This document shows, one piece after another, positions 62,225 through 64,000 of a stretch of DNA of 64,000 nt (position 1 is its first letter; every line of letters begins with the position of its first letter). Below the pieces are notes generated by a model, which did no database searches, had not been told where the DNA came from, and saw only the letters and a program-made list of their open reading frames with translations. This DNA is from Zobellia roscoffensis (GTDB lineage Bacteria; Bacteroidota; Bacteroidia; Flavobacteriales; Flavobacteriaceae), in the NCBI RefSeq assembly GCF_015330165.1, contig NZ_JADDXT010000002.1:1858504-1922503 (forward strand), written 5' to 3'. A program made the translations under genes and the position numbers.

Positions 62225-63151
62225 TTATTGTGAGATTAATGCAAGCGAAGTTTGTTTATCTTTTTCAAGCTGTTTTTTTAATGCTTCTACAGATTCAAAT
62301 TTATGTTCGTCACGTATGCGGTGCAGAATATCTATCTGTAGTACTTGGCCATAGAGATTTTGGTCAAAATCAAAAAAATTGATTTCAATTGTCTTTTCCT
62401 TTCCGGCAACCGTTGGGTTGTAGCCAATATTCATCATGCCGTAGACCGTTTTTTCCAAAATTTCACTTTTTACAACATAAACACCGTTTTTAGGTATTAG
62501 CTTGTAAGACTGGGGAATATGTAGGTTGGCTGTAGGAAAACCAATTTGCCTACCTAAGCCTTTTCCTTTTTGAATGGTACCTGTAAGCATATAGTTATAG
62601 CCCAAATATGCATTGGCAGTTGTAATATCTCCTTCTTGAAGGGCCTTTCTTATTTTAGTAGAACTCACTGATACTTCGTCTATCTCTTGGGCAGATATTT
62701 CTTCCACATCAAAGTCAAAAGTACTTCCAAAGGTTTTTAAGTCAGTAATATTTGCATTTCGGTTTCTGCCAAAACGATGGTCGTAACCAATGATTATTTG
62801 CTTTGTGTTTAATTGATTTACCAAATTGTCCCTGACAAATTCTGTGGCAGAAAGTCTAGAAAATTCTTGCGTAAAAGGGTGAATGATTAGTTGGTCCAGA
62901 CCTAGAGCTTCTAATATTTTTGTCTTTTCTTCAATTGTATTTAGCAATTTTATGTTCGCATCTTTTTGTAAAACCATACGCGGATGCGGAAAAAAGGTCA
63001 ATACTGTAGACTTAAGATCTAGAGAAGTAGCATTATTAATCAGGCGTTCGAGTATTTTTCTATGACCAATATGAACACCGTCAAAAGTGCCTATGGTAAT
63101 GGCAGTCGGATGCCGTTTATCGTTTTTGGAAATGCTTTGGACTGTTACCAC
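62225..63151 (-). CDS. ribF: Bifunctional riboflavin kinase/FAD synthetase
   Basis: A 308-residue enzyme that makes FMN then FAD. The N-terminal adenylyltransferase domain has TIGTFDGVHIGHRKILERL and GYDHRFGRNRNANITDL, and the C-terminal kinase domain has GTIQKGKGLGRQIGFPTANL, NGVYVV and YNPTVAGKEKTIEINFFDFDQNLYG. Length is standard. The stop abuts the HTTM start. The gene diverges from the metalloprotease gene, with only 52 bases between starts. Confidence 0.97.
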   Translation of the reverse strand: MVTVQSISKNDKRHPTAITIGTFDGVHIGHRKILERLINNATSLDLKSTVLTFFPHPRMVLQKDANIKLLNTIEEKTKILEALGLDQLIIHPFTQEFSRLSATEFVRDNLVNQLNTKQIIIGYDHRFGRNRNANITDLKTFGSTFDFDVEEISAQEIDEVSVSSTKIRKALQEGDITTANAYLGYNYMLTGTIQKGKGLGRQIGFPTANLHIPQSYKLIPKNGVYVVKSEILEKTVYGMMNIGYNPTVAGKEKTIEINFFDFDQNLYGQVLQIDILHRIRDEHKFESVEALKKQLEKDKQTSLALISQ

Positions 63152-63174
63152 CTGTTAAAAATAATAAAAAGACT

Positions 63175-63182
63175 TATATTTG
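63175..63182 (+). promoter_or_regulatory. -7 element of the metalloprotease gene
   Basis: TATATTTG, 21 bases before the ATG at 63204. No clear -33 box, since the region upstream is the start of ribF. Confidence 0.45.
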
Positions 63183-63203
63183 ATTTTGTTCTAAACCCCC
63201 TTG

Positions 63204-64000
63204 ATGGTTACAAAATTACGTCTTGTTTTTTCAATTACCATAGCATTTCTTTCCTTTTCCGCTTCGGCACAGAGTGAATACTGGGAAAGCACGTCAATGA
63301 AAAAATCTTCCTACAAGAGAGTTTCACAGGGTTTGAGTGCTCATGAAGGAAAAGTTTTTGCTTTGCAGGAAAAACTTTTCAAACAAGATTTAAAAAATTC
63401 TACAACATCTAAAAGTAATTCCAGAATAGTCTATTTCCCCAATTCAAGTGGAGATATGGTGGCCTATAGTGTCCGCGAAACCCCAGTTCTTTCGGAGGAA
63501 CTTTCAAAAAAATATCCAGAAATCAAGTCATTTTCCGGTAGAGCGGTAGATAATCGTGAAGATCGTATAAGATTTAGTATTTCCCAGAAAGATGTACAAG
63601 CTATGATTGTCTCCGCTAAGACCAGTGAAAGCAGTTTCATTGAAAAAGTGGAGGATGATAAATACATGGTGTACTCAAGAAGTGCTAAAACAGAAGATGA
63701 AAGTGATTTTGTATGCAGCACTCAAGAAAAAGTGTTGGCTTTTGGTGCCAGTCTTACGGCAAAGCCCCTAGATGACCGTGTCATTAGAAAATATAGATTG
63801 GCGGTTTCTGCAACTGGAGAATATACAGAATACCATGGAGGTACAGTACCTGATGCCCTAGCCGCAATTAACGCAACATTAACCAGGGTAAACGAAGTTT
63901 TCGAGACTGATTTGGCCGTTCGTTTAGAACTTGTTTCCACTACGGATAAAATTATTTACACTAATGTAAGTACAGATCCTTATAATGGAACATTAAGTAC
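63204..64000 (+). CDS. Reprolysin-like (M12-type) zinc metalloprotease, 5' part
   Basis: The frame is open from ATG at 63204 to the window end, giving the first 265 residues. A signal peptide (MVTKLRLVFSITIAFLSFSASAQ) is followed by a propeptide-like region (VYFPNSSGDMVAYSVRETPVL, DDRIRFSISQKDVQAMIVS-like) and, from about residue 195, the start of the protease domain, KYRLAVSATGEYTEYHGGTVPDALAAINATLTRVNEVFETDLAVRLELV, the reprolysin-type opening. The HExxHxxGxxH zinc site and any T9SS tail would lie beyond the window. It is a secreted endopeptidase by family; substrate unknown. Confidence 0.85.
   Translation, partial: MVTKLRLVFSITIAFLSFSASAQSEYWESTSMKKSSYKRVSQGLSAHEGKVFALQEKLFKQDLKNSTTSKSNSRIVYFPNSSGDMVAYSVRETPVLSEELSKKYPEIKSFSGRAVDNREDRIRFSISQKDVQAMIVSAKTSESSFIEKVEDDKYMVYSRSAKTEDESDFVCSTQEKVLAFGASLTAKPLDDRVIRKYRLAVSATGEYTEYHGGTVPDALAAINATLTRVNEVFETDLAVRLELVSTTDKIIYTNVSTDPYNGTLS

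Noticed and set aside
1..64000. CRISPR arrays, tRNA/rRNA genes, insertion sequences, prophage or att sites
   Set aside because: I looked for regular spaced repeats, cloverleaf ends, transposases, integrases and terminal repeats and saw none that can be supported.

Overview
The window comes from an AT-rich chromosome of a Bacteroidota bacterium, most likely a marine member of the Flavobacteriaceae (Zobellia/Maribacter-like; the genus is an inference). The reasons are a SusC/SusD pair, lipoproteins and secreted proteins typical of that group, a type IX secretion (T9SS) C-terminal sorting domain, almost no Shine-Dalgarno sequences, and repeated TTTG-N16-21-TAnnTTTG promoters, the Bacteroidota sigma-A form. 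I see no tRNA, rRNA, CRISPR array, insertion sequence, prophage or integration site. Coding density is high and most genes are housekeeping or common flavobacterial accessory genes.

Layout. 1-10940: the end of a SusC-type TonB receptor, its SusD partner, two paralogous ~1170-residue FG-GAP/VCBS-ASPIC lipoproteins and a lipoprotein with vanadium-haloperoxidase/PAP2 motifs, tightly packed on the + strand. 11422-15457: a cytoplasmic GH36-like alpha-galactosidase, a hexapeptide O-acetyltransferase and a sodium/solute symporter, behind a good promoter in a 480-bp gap. 15469-23176: PAP2 phosphatase, histone-deacetylase-like hydrolase, a small Lys/Cys-rich protein, HPP membrane protein, Tex, MetG and a 58-residue protein. 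23262-26478: a DUF1501 protein (twin-arginine leader plus T9SS tail) with its DUF1800 partner. 26674-32491: YraN nuclease, an ACT-domain protein, a TlpA-like thioredoxin protein and two secreted esterases/peptidases. 32581-39203: Mfd, a glutathione-reductase-like flavoprotein and a TspO-like membrane protein.

39203-44393 is the four-gene ligase-associated DNA repair cluster (exonuclease, ATP-dependent ligase, Lhr-type helicase, PdeM phosphoesterase). 44543-50265 holds a TerB-like protein, fructose-1,6-bisphosphatase, a GNAT enzyme, a small conserved protein, aspartate kinase and a PlsC-GNAT fusion resembling the ornithine-lipid synthase OlsF. 50279-55105 is a run of small - strand genes (GNAT, DUF4870-like, two VOC proteins, DUF1801), a 2-hydroxyacid dehydrogenase and MgtE. 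55273-58585 is TPR-DUF4286-GGCT-RsmA. The window ends with a lone unknown 103-residue protein, SerS, a VOC protein, an HTTM membrane protein, RibF and the start of a secreted reprolysin-like metalloprotease cut by the window edge.

Several start codons were moved from the longest open frame because promoter elements lie over the upstream starts (metG, PAP2, ACT protein, TlpA-like, TerB-like) or because no ATG exists (mfd uses TTG, the Lys/Cys-rich protein GTG). The most unusual parts are the Sus/VCBS/haloperoxidase locus, the DUF1501 protein with signals for two export systems, the flavoprotein that lacks the usual catalytic His-Glu pair, and the repair cluster.
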